Assembly (NCBI GenBank): GCA_022820925.1
Contig: JAJEEO010000012.1
Location: 248,001 to 312,000 of the forward strand
DNA length: 64,000 nt
Direction of reading: 5' to 3'
Source: Acidimicrobiia bacterium
GTDB lineage: Bacteria > Actinomycetota > Acidimicrobiia > Acidimicrobiales > Poriferisodalaceae
Position 1 is the first letter of the stretch; each line of letters begins with the position of its first letter. The position numbers and the translations under genes were made by a program. A model generated the notes under the pieces. That model saw nothing but the letters and a program-made list of their open reading frames with translations. It was not told where the DNA came from and did no database searches. Positions 35,682 to 44,471 of this stretch are shown in pieces.

Positions 35682-38057
35682 ATGCCTGGCCCGGCCGATG
35701 GAGCCGCCGAGACTGAACGGCCGCCGCTCGCAGGGATGCGTGTGCTGGAACTGGCCACCGGCATCGCCGGCCCGTATGCCGGACGTCTGCTGGCGGGCGC
35801 GGGGGCGACCGTGGTGAAGGTCGAACCGCCGGGCGGCGATCCTGCACGGCGCCAACCAGTCGACGACATCCCGCTGCGGCCCGATGAGATCAGCCCGCTG
35901 TTTGTCCATCTGAACGCGGGCAAGCTGAACTGCACCGCCGACAGCGTGGAGGAGACCTGGCCCGAGGTGGTGATCGCCAGCGACACGCTGGCCGGACTTG
36001 CCGGCGGAGCGTGGGATCCCCAGCGGACGGCCGCCCGTGCGGCCGAAGGCGAACGCGTGCCCAAGCTCGTGACGGTGACGGCCTGGGGTGCCGATGCCGC
36101 CGACCCTGGCGTCATCGCCGACGAGCTGCTGGTACAGACCGCCACCGGCTTCCTGGGCTTCAACGGCGACGAGGGCGCCGAGCCGCTGCGGCTCCCGGGC
36201 TGGCAGGCCCAGTACTGCGCAGGGGGTCTCACCGCGTGGGCTGCCCACCTCATCCGGCGGCGGCCCGAGACGCACATGGATGTGTCGTGGCTCGGGGCGC
36301 TGCTGACCGCCGTCGAGCTCTGCTACTGCGATTCGCTGCACTGCCAGCGGCGCCGGCCGCTGGTGGGGCCGCACCCGCCGACGGCGTATCCGTCAGGTGC
36401 CATCCGCTGCGCCGACGGCTACGTGTGCCCGGGCTCGATCCGGCGGGACGACTGGGAGATGCAGTGCCTGCACTTGGGTATGCCCGAGTGGATCGACGAC
36501 CCAGAGCTGAGCCACCGTCACCGCCGGGCCCGCCACATCGACAAGATCCGTGAGGTCATCGAGCCCTGGTATGCCGCCCGCACCAAGCGAGAGCTGTTCC
36601 AGTTCGCGCTGGAGACGCCGTGGGCGGTCGGCATGGTGATGACGCCGCTCGACGCCCTGGAAGACGAGCATCTCGCCGACCGGGGCTTCCTGGGTGAGGT
36701 CAAGACACCGGCGGGAACGGCCTTGGCGCCCATCCAGCCCTTCGCCGCGCCGAGCCTGCCCGTGGCGGGGCAACGAGTGAGCGATCAGGGTGCTGACAGA
36801 TGCCCGCCAATCGATGCCGCCCCGGTGGTGTTGCGACCGGCGCGCGAGCTGCGGGTGATCGAGATGACCATTGCCTGGGCCGGGCCGTACATCGGCAACC
36901 TGCTCACGCCGCTCGGCATCGACGTCATCAAGATCGAGGCGCAGAACCCATTCGACGGCTTCCGCACCCAGCGGCCCTACGACCATGGCATGGCGCCCGG
37001 CCTCGAACACCTAGTCCACGACAATCGCTTCTACGAGGCGGGCGGGCATTTCAACGCCGTCAACAAGGGCAAGCGCGACTGCGTCGTCACGCTCGCCACG
37101 CCCGAGGGCCGCGCCGCCTTCATGGAGCTGGTGCGCAACTGCGACGCCCTGGTCGCCAACTTCTCGGCCCACGTGCTGCCCCAGCTCGGGCTCGACTTCG
37201 AGACACTGGCCGAGGTCAATCCCCGCATCGTGTTGGTGCGCATGCCCGCGTTCGGCGTCGACGGCCCCTATGCGGGCGCGGTGGGCTTCGGCTCGATCAT
37301 CGAGGCCATGGGCGGGATGGGTCAGCGGCAGGGCTACGAGCACGAAGGCGCCCGCATCTCCAACATCTACTTCCCCGACCCGATCGCCGGCATCACCGCC
37401 GGTTTCGCCCTGCTGAGCGGCCTCCACCACGCGGAGCGCACCGGCCAGGGCATAGAGATCGACGTCTCCCAGCAAGAAGGAACCTGGCAGCACAGCGGCG
37501 AAGCACTCGTACTCGCCTCAACAGCAGGCCGAGACATCGGCCGCATGGGAAACCGAGAACCGAACACCTCCTGGAGCGGCTTCATCCAAGCCACAGACGG
37601 CTGGCTCGCCGTCATCGCCGACAGCAACCCGCACGATCCGCCCCTTGGCCAACACGCGGTCGACGTGATCCGCGGCTTGCTCGAAGAGATCAAGACCAAC
37701 GGCGGCAGGCCCGTCCGGACCAGTGCAGATTTGAACGCGAACCTGCGGCTCGCCGGTGCCCGCACCGAGTTCTGCTGGGACCCATGGACCGCACCCGACC
37801 ACCATCCAGTTGCCAATCGCATTGAGATCGTCGATCACCCAGTCACCGGCCCGATGCGTCACATTGCGTCCCCCTTCACCCTCGACGGCACCCGCCCAGC
37901 CCAAGCAGGCCCCTCTCCCCTGTTCGACCAACACACCGACGAAGTCATGGCCGAAGTAGCCGGCCTCAACGAGAAGCAGATCGCCGGCCTGCGCGCTGAC
38001 GGCCACATAGGAGGCAAGCTCCCCCCACCAGCCGAACTCGGCTTCGTCTACGACTGA
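35682..38057 (+). CDS. Two-domain family III CoA-transferase (second CaiB-CaiB fusion)
   Basis: About 791 aa from the ATG at 35682. Domain 1 spans about 15-370 (RVLELATGIAGPYAG) with the Asp equivalent in HMDVSWLG. Domain 2 starts near 385 (LRVIEMTIAWAGPYIGNLL) with the Asp in GIEIDVSQQEG. Domain 1 is shorter than usual, lacking part of the small domain (about 80 residues after the first Rossmann half), so only domain 2 may be fully active. The last 200 codons use noticeably more AA- and CA-ending codons than the rest. A 118-bp inverted repeat follows 20 bases after the stop. Confidence 0.88.
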   Translation: MPGPADGAAETERPPLAGMRVLELATGIAGPYAGRLLAGAGATVVKVEPPGGDPARRQPVDDIPLRPDEISPLFVHLNAGKLNCTADSVEETWPEVVIASDTLAGLAGGAWDPQRTAARAAEGERVPKLVTVTAWGADAADPGVIADELLVQTATGFLGFNGDEGAEPLRLPGWQAQYCAGGLTAWAAHLIRRRPETHMDVSWLGALLTAVELCYCDSLHCQRRRPLVGPHPPTAYPSGAIRCADGYVCPGSIRRDDWEMQCLHLGMPEWIDDPELSHRHRRARHIDKIREVIEPWYAARTKRELFQFALETPWAVGMVMTPLDALEDEHLADRGFLGEVKTPAGTALAPIQPFAAPSLPVAGQRVSDQGADRCPPIDAAPVVLRPARELRVIEMTIAWAGPYIGNLLTPLGIDVIKIEAQNPFDGFRTQRPYDHGMAPGLEHLVHDNRFYEAGGHFNAVNKGKRDCVVTLATPEGRAAFMELVRNCDALVANFSAHVLPQLGLDFETLAEVNPRIVLVRMPAFGVDGPYAGAVGFGSIIEAMGGMGQRQGYEHEGARISNIYFPDPIAGITAGFALLSGLHHAERTGQGIEIDVSQQEGTWQHSGEALVLASTAGRDIGRMGNREPNTSWSGFIQATDGWLAVIADSNPHDPPLGQHAVDVIRGLLEEIKTNGGRPVRTSADLNANLRLAGARTEFCWDPWTAPDHHPVANRIEIVDHPVTGPMRHIASPFTLDGTRPAQAGPSPLFDQHTDEVMAEVAGLNEKQIAGLRADGHIGGKLPPPAELGFVYD

Positions 38058-38077
38058 CGGAAACAGCGAGCAACCGA

Positions 38078-38195
38078 GGGGTGTGCGAGGGCAGGGGTAC
38101 CCGCGCGCAGTTATGCGGCGCCCCTGCGACACCTCGCCAGCCCACAGCGCGCCGCATCTGTTTGAAGCACGGGTGCCCCTGCCCTCGTACACCCC
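38078..38195. repeat. 118-bp compound inverted repeat (REP/MITE-like)
   Basis: Outer arms of 26 bases (38078-38103 and 38170-38195) pair at 24 of 26 positions; the arm starts GGGGTGTGCGAGGGCAGGGG. A second, perfect 9-bp pair (ATGCGGCGC at 38113-38121, GCGCCGCAT at 38149-38157) is nested within. The element fills most of the gap between the CoA-transferase and epoxide hydrolase genes. It carries no gene. It could be a mobile non-autonomous repeat or a strong transcription-end hairpin. Confidence 0.75.
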
Positions 38196-38230
38196 GGGCT
38201 GTCTCACACAGCCGGACTACCGTGCGCCCC

Positions 38231-39361
38231 ATGCAGATCGAACCGTTCCAGATCAACGTCCCAGACGAGCAGCTAGCAGATCTCAAGGACCGCCTGGCAA
38301 GAACCCGCTGGCCAGACGCCGAACCGGTGGAGGACTGGTCCCAAGGCATCCCCCTCGCCTACGTCCAGGAAGTCTGCGACTACTGGGCCAACACCTACGA
38401 CTGGCGGGCCAGCGAAGCCGCTCTCAACCGGTTCGACCAGTACATGGCCGATGTCGACGGCATGGGCGTGCACTTCATCCACGTCCGCTCCCCCGAGCCC
38501 GATGCGATGCCGATCGTCATCACCCACGGCTGGCCCGGCTCGGTGGTCGAGTTCCACAAGGTCATCGAGCCGCTCGCCGACCCGGTCGCGCACGGCGGCA
38601 ACGCATCTGATGCCTTCCACGTGATCTGCCCATCGCTGCCCGGGTACGGCTTCAGCGCCAAGCCGACCGAGCCCGGCTGGGGCATCGAGAAGATCGCCGA
38701 CTGTTGGGCCGAGCTCATGACCGGCCTGGGCTACGACCGCTTCGGCGCGCAGGGCGGCGACTGGGGATCAGCCGTCACCAGCGCACTCGGCAGCCGTCAC
38801 CCCGACCGCTGCATCGGAATCCACCTGAACATGGTGATGCGCGGCAGCCGCCCCAAGGACCGTGAGCCCAACGACGAGGAGATCTCAGCCCTTACCAAGG
38901 CCAAGCACTACAACGATTGGGACTCCGGCTATTCGAAGCAGCAGTCCACCCGCCCGCAGACCCTCGGCTACGGCCTCACCGATTCGCCTGCCGGGCAGGC
39001 GGCGTGGATCCTGGAGAAGTTCTGGGCGTGGACTGACTGCGACGGTCACCCGGAGAACGCGCTGGGCCGCGACGAGATGCTCGACAACGTCATGCTGTAC
39101 TGGCTGAATGCCAACGCAGCCTCGTCTGGCCGCCTGTACTGGGAGAGCTTCCGGCAGCTCCCCCGCATGACGGTGGACGTTCCCACCGGCGTTGCCAAGT
39201 TCCCCGCCGAGATCATCCCGCCGGTGCGGTCGTGGTCCGAGCCCATCTATTCCGACATCCGGCACTGGACCGATATGCCTGCAGGCGGTCACTTTGCGGC
39301 CTTCGAGCAGCCCGAGCTGTTCATTGACGACGTGCGCGCCTTCTTCAGCCTGCTCCGATGA
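38231..39361 (+). CDS. Epoxide hydrolase (alpha/beta-hydrolase, N-terminal EHN domain)
   Basis: 376 aa from the ATG at 38231. The N-terminal EHN segment (about 1-105: PFQINVPDEQLADLKDRLARTRWP) is followed by the alpha/beta-hydrolase core with the oxyanion HGWPGS (99-104), nucleophile Asp177 in GGDWGS, and a C-terminal GGHFAAFEQPE His. Microsomal-type epoxide hydrolases open epoxides to diols through an ester on the Asp. Nearby P450- and monooxygenase-type genes and the CoA ligase that follows fit breakdown of a terpenoid or similar compound. The ribosome binding site is weak. Confidence 0.92.
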   Translation: MQIEPFQINVPDEQLADLKDRLARTRWPDAEPVEDWSQGIPLAYVQEVCDYWANTYDWRASEAALNRFDQYMADVDGMGVHFIHVRSPEPDAMPIVITHGWPGSVVEFHKVIEPLADPVAHGGNASDAFHVICPSLPGYGFSAKPTEPGWGIEKIADCWAELMTGLGYDRFGAQGGDWGSAVTSALGSRHPDRCIGIHLNMVMRGSRPKDREPNDEEISALTKAKHYNDWDSGYSKQQSTRPQTLGYGLTDSPAGQAAWILEKFWAWTDCDGHPENALGRDEMLDNVMLYWLNANAASSGRLYWESFRQLPRMTVDVPTGVAKFPAEIIPPVRSWSEPIYSDIRHWTDMPAGGHFAAFEQPELFIDDVRAFFSLLR

Positions 39362-39398
39362 GCACCGGCTCACAGCGTCTGGCGCGGATTCGCCGCTG

Positions 39399-41072
39399 AT
39401 GGCAGCAGAGGTCGCCGAGCCGATGCTGCTCGGCAACACCATGGATCGGCCGTTGCTGGTCTCGAGCCTCATCTCGTATGCGGCGCGCAGCCATGCCAGC
39501 ACCGATGTGGTGGCCGTGGATTCGGCGGGCGTCACCACGCGCAGCAACTGGGGGACGGTGGCGGAGCGGGCCCATTCGGTCTCAGGGGCGCTGGTGGCCG
39601 ACGGGATCCGGCCCGGTGAACGCGTTGCCACCATTGCCTGTAACGACCACCGCCACCTGGAGGCCTACTACGGCATCACCGGAATCGGCGCCGTACTGCA
39701 CACCGTCAACCCGCGGCTCCACGACGACCAGCTGGCATTCATCCTGAACGACGCCGCCGACAGCGTGGTGCTCGTCGACCGATCGTTCATCGAGATTGCT
39801 GCGCGGCTCGCCCCGCGCACGCCGACGGTCCGCCGCTGGGTGGTGCTCGGCGGACTCGATGCGCCCGCTGGCCTGCCCGGCGAGATCGCGTACGAAGACT
39901 GGATCGCAGATGCACCGGGTCCCTCGGCGTGGCCCGACTTCGACGAGCGTGCGGCCGCAACGCTCTGCTACACGTCGGGCACCACCGGCAACCCCAAGGG
40001 CGTGCTGCAGAGCCACCGGTCGATCGTGCTGCAGACCTGGGCCACCTGCACCGGCGACGGCCACGACGTGCACTCGGGCCACGCCGTGCTCGGCACCGTG
40101 CCGATGTTCCACGTCAACGGCTGGGCACTGCCGTTCGCCACTGCGATGAGCGGCGCGAAGCTCGTGCTGCCGGGCCCCGACCTCAGCCCCGAGGCGCTTG
40201 TGAAGCTCATCGAAGCCGAGGACATCACGTTCTCGGCGGGAGTGCCCACGATCTGGCTCGGCGTGGTGCAGTACCTGCAGGACACGGGTCGAAGCGTGCC
40301 CTCACTCCAGAAGGTGGCCGTCGGCGGCTCGGCCGCGCCGCGGGTGCTCATCGACACCCTCGAGGACGACTACGGCGTCACGGTCAGCCACGTCTGGGGA
40401 ATGACCGAGATGACCCAAGGCACGTCGGGACGGTTCACGCACCGGGTCGAGCGCGCCAGCCGCGACGCCCAGCGCGACCGCCAGGCCAAAGCCGGCCGCG
40501 AGCTCTACGGCATCGAGCTGCGCGTGGTCGACGCCGACGGCAACGTCTTGCCCCGTGACGGGCGCAGCGTCGGCGAGATACAGGCACGCGGCCCGTGGAT
40601 GTGCGGCACGTACTACCTCGGCGAACTCGCCGACCCCGACGCTTTCGCCGACTCGCACCTGCAGCCCTCCGACGGCGGCTGGCTGCGCACGGGCGACGTG
40701 GGCGTACTCGACGCCGAGGGCTACCTGACGCTGACCGACCGATCAAAGGACGTCATCAAGAGCGGTGGCGAGTGGATCAGCTCGATCGAGCTCGAGAACG
40801 CTGCGCTTGTTGCGACCGGTGTGGCGGCCGCTGCGGTCATCGGCCTGCCGCACGAGCGCTGGGGCGAACGGCCGCTGCTCATCGTCGAACTCGCCGCCGG
40901 TGCCACCCTCGATGCCGGCGCCGTGCTCGATGCGGTCAAGCCCAAGGTGGCGTCGTGGTGGCTGCCTGACGACATCGTCGTCGTGCCCGAGATACCGCTG
41001 ACCGGCACCGGCAAGATCGACAAGAAGCTCCTGCGCACCCGATTCGCCGACCACACCTGGCCCTCGAAGTGA
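39399..41072 (+). CDS. AMP-forming acyl-CoA ligase
   Basis: About 557 aa from the ATG at 39399. The ANL-family P-loop YTSGTTGNPKG is at 191-201, WGMTEM binds the adenylate, GWLRTGDVG is the hinge and GTGKIDKKLLR holds the catalytic Lys. Members activate fatty or aromatic acids as acyl-AMP and then acyl-CoA. The type resembles long- or medium-chain acyl-CoA ligases (DUF4009-like C-terminus absent). It follows the epoxide hydrolase by 37 bases in the same direction. Confidence 0.93.
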   Translation: MAAEVAEPMLLGNTMDRPLLVSSLISYAARSHASTDVVAVDSAGVTTRSNWGTVAERAHSVSGALVADGIRPGERVATIACNDHRHLEAYYGITGIGAVLHTVNPRLHDDQLAFILNDAADSVVLVDRSFIEIAARLAPRTPTVRRWVVLGGLDAPAGLPGEIAYEDWIADAPGPSAWPDFDERAAATLCYTSGTTGNPKGVLQSHRSIVLQTWATCTGDGHDVHSGHAVLGTVPMFHVNGWALPFATAMSGAKLVLPGPDLSPEALVKLIEAEDITFSAGVPTIWLGVVQYLQDTGRSVPSLQKVAVGGSAAPRVLIDTLEDDYGVTVSHVWGMTEMTQGTSGRFTHRVERASRDAQRDRQAKAGRELYGIELRVVDADGNVLPRDGRSVGEIQARGPWMCGTYYLGELADPDAFADSHLQPSDGGWLRTGDVGVLDAEGYLTLTDRSKDVIKSGGEWISSIELENAALVATGVAAAAVIGLPHERWGERPLLIVELAAGATLDAGAVLDAVKPKVASWWLPDDIVVVPEIPLTGTGKIDKKLLRTRFADHTWPSK

Positions 41073-41144
41073 ACCTTTTGCTGCACCCGAAATCAGGCAG
41101 GTCCCCAGTAACATGGTTCGCCGGATAGGGCGCAAGGTGTTGTC

Positions 41145-41447
41145 ATGGCTGCAGGTCGCACGACGTTTGAGAAGCTGCAACGGGACCGGGCCAAGAAGGC
41201 AAAGGCCGAGGCCAAGCGAGCCAAGCGCATGGGCAAGGTCCCCCAGAGCGGTCCGCTGGTCAACGAGACACCCGAGCCCGAAGGCACGGGTGCCGTGCTC
41301 GACGGCAACCTCGACGAAGAGCTGTCGGCGGCTGATCTGATCCGCCTCGTCGAAGAGGTCCAGACCCAGTTCGACAACGACGAGATCAGCTTCGACGAGT
41401 ACGAGGAGCGCAAGATCGAGCTCCTCGCCCGCCTGCCCACCGACTGA
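41145..41447 (+). CDS. Small SHOCT-like protein of unknown function
   Basis: 100 aa. Residues 1-35 are a basic coiled-coil-like helix rich in Lys and Ala (FEKLQRDRAKKAKAEAKRAK). A short acidic linker follows, then a C-terminal SHOCT-like helix pair (DEISFDEYEERKIELLARL). Short actinobacterial proteins of this layout are widespread and uncharacterised; the basic N-terminus could bind nucleic acid or membrane. It is convergent with the methyltransferase gene, 34 bases away. Confidence 0.8.
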   Translation: MAAGRTTFEKLQRDRAKKAKAEAKRAKRMGKVPQSGPLVNETPEPEGTGAVLDGNLDEELSAADLIRLVEEVQTQFDNDEISFDEYEERKIELLARLPTD

Positions 41448-41481
41448 GCCGAACCAGCGCCTTCAGCTCGGCGGCACCGGC

Positions 41482-42078
41482 TCATCCGGTTCGCCGGTGA
41501 ATCGAGACGGCGTAGTCGCCGCCGCCGAAGGGGGCACCCTCCCATGTCGAGTAGCGGGCCTCGAGTTCCAGCCCGTTGCGCTCGGCGAGTGCGTCATACA
41601 CGTGCAGTGCCATGTAGCCGTCACTGAGCTGAAAGCCCGCCACCAGCGCGCCGCCAGGGCGCAAGTGTGCCGCGAGGTTGGCCACGACAGCCGCCTCGCT
41701 GCCGCGCTCGAGGAAGATCATCACGTTGCCCGCCGCGACGGCGGCATCGAACTGACGCCGTTCGTCGGCGTCGTCGCTCACGACGACGGCAGACAGGTCG
41801 CCTTGGATCCACGCAAGGTCGGGAGCCTTGTCGCGGGCCAAGTCGAGCATGGCCGGGTCGAGATCGACGCCCACGACGTCATAGCCGCGGCGAGCCAGCT
41901 CGATCGCCACCCGACCCGTTCCGCAGCCCGCGTCGAGCACGCTTGCTCCCGACTCAAGCAGCGAATCAACTAGATCGGCCTCGCCGTGGATGGATTCGCC
42001 CCGCGCGGCCAACTGGGCCCAGCGGTCGTCGTATGCCGCCCCGCGGGGAATGTCGCCTCGCTCGGACCAGCGGCTCAG
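41482..42078 (-). CDS. Class I SAM-dependent methyltransferase
   Basis: 198 aa if it starts at the CTG at 42078, whose CTGA overlaps the stop of the upstream enoyl-CoA hydratase gene. A TTG start at 42012 would remove YDDRWAQL, which belongs to the usual N-terminus of this group. No ATG or GTG exists in frame between the previous stop and the SAM motif. Motif I is VLDAGCGTGR (about 47-56), followed by GVDLDPAML and NVMIFLE. It transfers a methyl group from SAM to an unknown substrate. The start codon is uncertain; the family is clear. Confidence 0.8.
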   Translation of the reverse strand: MSRWSERGDIPRGAAYDDRWAQLAARGESIHGEADLVDSLLESGASVLDAGCGTGRVAIELARRGYDVVGVDLDPAMLDLARDKAPDLAWIQGDLSAVVVSDDADERRQFDAAVAAGNVMIFLERGSEAAVVANLAAHLRPGGALVAGFQLSDGYMALHVYDALAERNGLELEARYSTWEGAPFGGGDYAVSIHRRTG

Positions 42079-42857
42079 CGGTCCTCCCAGACGGGGTCAC
42101 GCTTCTCCGCGAATGCGGAAGCGCCCTCGATGGCGTCGGCGGAACCGAACACTTCCTCCATCTCCGGCCGCTGGTACTCCCAGAAGCCGTCCTCGGACAC
42201 ACCCAGCACATCGCGGATCAGGCGCTTCGAGGCGCGCACTCCCATCGGCGCGTTGCGCGCAATACGCTCAGCGATCTCGACTGCGACGTTCACTGCCTCG
42301 CCGCGCGGGCAGACGCGGTTCACCATGCCGTGCTGGTGGGCCACCTCAGCGGTGATCGGCTCGGCGGTCAATGCCATTTCCATGGCCAGGCTGTAGGGCA
42401 GCTGTCGCGGCAGCCGCAACAGCGCGCCAGCGCCAGCGAACAGGCCCACACCCACTTCGGGGATGCCGAGCATCGTGCCTTCGGACGCCACGATGAGATC
42501 GCACGACAGAGCCACCTCCAGCCCGCCTGCCAGCGCGAAGCGCTCCACCGCCGCGATGAGCGGCTTGGACGCGCTCTTCTCGGTGATGCCGGCAAAGCCC
42601 CGCTCGGGCGGATTGGGCATGCCTGCGAGGCCGCCCCCCTCCACGAATGCCTTGAGGTCCATGCCGGCACTGAAGCCGCGCCCCGCCCCGGTGAGCACCC
42701 CGACCCGCGCATCGGGATTGGCGTCCAGCGCTTCGAGCGCCTCGCCCAGTGCCACCGACAACGCCATGTTGAACGCGTTCATCGCATCAGGGCGGTTGAG
42801 CGTCAGGATCTGCACGTAGCCGCGCTGCTCGACGAGGACGAGGGGTTCTTCGCTCAC
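42075..42857 (-). CDS. Enoyl-CoA hydratase/isomerase family protein
   Basis: 260 aa crotonase. The start MSEEPLVLVEQRGYVQILTL is the family N-terminus. Oxyanion-hole segments are FSAGMD (about 62) and AGGLE (about 110). The position of the catalytic Glu is occupied by VGVGLFAGAGALL, so one of the two usual glutamates seems absent; isomerase or other crotonase chemistry is possible. It is upstream of the methyltransferase on the same strand and divergent from the esterase. Confidence 0.9.
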   Translation of the reverse strand: MSEEPLVLVEQRGYVQILTLNRPDAMNAFNMALSVALGEALEALDANPDARVGVLTGAGRGFSAGMDLKAFVEGGGLAGMPNPPERGFAGITEKSASKPLIAAVERFALAGGLEVALSCDLIVASEGTMLGIPEVGVGLFAGAGALLRLPRQLPYSLAMEMALTAEPITAEVAHQHGMVNRVCPRGEAVNVAVEIAERIARNAPMGVRASKRLIRDVLGVSEDGFWEYQRPEMEEVFGSADAIEGASAFAEKRDPVWEDR

Positions 42858-42932
42858 GGAAACTCCTTCATTTCAGGCGCCGACAGTAGCCTCGCGACGC
42901 GACCAGGCACGATACGGAACCCGGAGCGCGGA

Positions 42933-44471
42933 ATGAACGGCAGCGGCGACGAGGTGGGCGACCTGCTGGCGCGGATCGAGATGGCGGAACCGTCGGAGGC
43001 GCCGCTGCTGGTCCAATTGCTGGCGCGGTCGCCCAATCTGCAGCAGGCAGACGGGCCGTTGGCCTTGCGGGCTGCCCGGGCACTCAGCGTCCATGGCGGG
43101 CCCCAGACGCTGTCGATTGCGGGTGAGCTGGCCGCTCGCGCACACCGTTCGGGGCAGGCAGGCGCCGGGGTCGTGTTCGCCGAGTGCGCCGACAAGATGA
43201 GCCTGCTGAGCGGGCGGCCCCAGCAGTTCGGCACCGTGGTCACCCAGCACCTGGGCGACCTCGTGCTGGCACCGGTGGACAGCTCGGTCGACGACGAGTC
43301 CCGCAATCGCATCGGCCTGCCGACGCTGGCACAACGGCGTGCAGAGATCGACCGCCGCAACCGTGAGCTCAGCCGCGAACGGGCCGACACTCCGGGCCTG
43401 CCGCCCGGCCAGCGCATGTGCCGGGTCTGGCGCGACCCGTCGCCGGGGTTTCTCGGGTCGCGACTCGACGCCGATCCGGCCGGCTGCTGGGCCGACGGCG
43501 ACGAGCTCACCTTCGTCTGCCGCAGCGATGCCGCCGGCGTGCTGCCTGGGCCGGTCATCGAGCTGCCGATGTGGCGCATCGAAGAGAACGGCGTCAACGT
43601 TGACGGCGGCGATCTGTGGGCGCTCAGCGTGCGCATCGAACGTCTGCCGGAAGCCGTGATCGGCTACGGCTTCTGGCCGCTTGACGACGCGGGCAGCCTG
43701 CTGGGCGGCCAGCGCGGGCCGGTGCCCCATCGCTTCCGCGGTCCCGACGCGCCAGCCGAGCTGCCCTCACACCCAGACGACGAGCTGCGCGGCGCTACCC
43801 AGGTGCACACCATTGACAGCACGGCGCTGCGCTCCAAGCGCACGGTGACGGTGTACCTGCCGCCGGGTCACTCGGTCGCCGAGCGGCTGCCGGTCTTGTA
43901 TGCGACCGACGGCGGCATGATCGGCCCGTACATCCGGCGCCTTGACGCGGGTATCACCAACGAGACCGTGCCCCGCTTCGTGCTCGTGGCAGCCCACTCG
44001 GCGCCCATGGGCGGATATGGCAACGAGCGCGCCATGGAGTACCTGCCGGGCTTCGACAACGACCGATTCGACCGCCACCAGCGCTTCTTCGTCGAGGAAC
44101 TGACGGCTTGGGCGACCCAGACGTTCGGCGTCTCGGAGGATCGCAGCGAGCGCGGCGTGTTCGGCGCCTCTGACGGCGGCGGCCATGCGCTCGCTGTCGG
44201 GCACATGCACCGTGACAAGTTCGGTCACGCCATGGCCTATTCCACCGGCATGCCGCCGAACGAGCAGATGAGCTGGAACGCCGCCGAGGCGCCATTCGTG
44301 CACCTGTGCGCCGGCACGCTCGAAGGCGGTTTCCACCAGGCCACCGAGGCGTGGGCGGCCTGGCTGCACTTCGCAAAGTCGCCCCACGAATGGACCGAGC
44401 GTGTGTGCGGGCATGACCTCATCCAGTGGATCGAGGAGTTGCCCCGAGCCGTTGCACGCGCCTGGGGTTGA
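42933..44471 (+). CDS. DUF6624-like domain fused to an enterochelin-esterase-type hydrolase
   Basis: 512 aa from the ATG at 42933. Residues 1-150 are helical, with AECADKMSLLSGRPQQFGTVV (83-103), which resembles the DUF6624 signature. A beta-sandwich-like middle (about 165-270) follows. From about 300 it is an esterase of the enterochelin esterase/tributyrin type (KRTVTVYLPPG, ATDGGM, GVFGASDGGG with the nucleophile Ser). No signal peptide is present. Such esterases cleave ester or carbonate bonds; the substrate is unknown. Its stop overlaps the next gene by 4 bases (TTGA). Confidence 0.75.
   Translation: MNGSGDEVGDLLARIEMAEPSEAPLLVQLLARSPNLQQADGPLALRAARALSVHGGPQTLSIAGELAARAHRSGQAGAGVVFAECADKMSLLSGRPQQFGTVVTQHLGDLVLAPVDSSVDDESRNRIGLPTLAQRRAEIDRRNRELSRERADTPGLPPGQRMCRVWRDPSPGFLGSRLDADPAGCWADGDELTFVCRSDAAGVLPGPVIELPMWRIEENGVNVDGGDLWALSVRIERLPEAVIGYGFWPLDDAGSLLGGQRGPVPHRFRGPDAPAELPSHPDDELRGATQVHTIDSTALRSKRTVTVYLPPGHSVAERLPVLYATDGGMIGPYIRRLDAGITNETVPRFVLVAAHSAPMGGYGNERAMEYLPGFDNDRFDRHQRFFVEELTAWATQTFGVSEDRSERGVFGASDGGGHALAVGHMHRDKFGHAMAYSTGMPPNEQMSWNAAEAPFVHLCAGTLEGGFHQATEAWAAWLHFAKSPHEWTERVCGHDLIQWIEELPRAVARAWG

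Noticed and set aside
41667-42932. Long upstream extension of the esterase frame
   Set aside because: It runs through the antisense of the methyltransferase and enoyl-CoA hydratase; the ATG at 42933 begins the conserved part.
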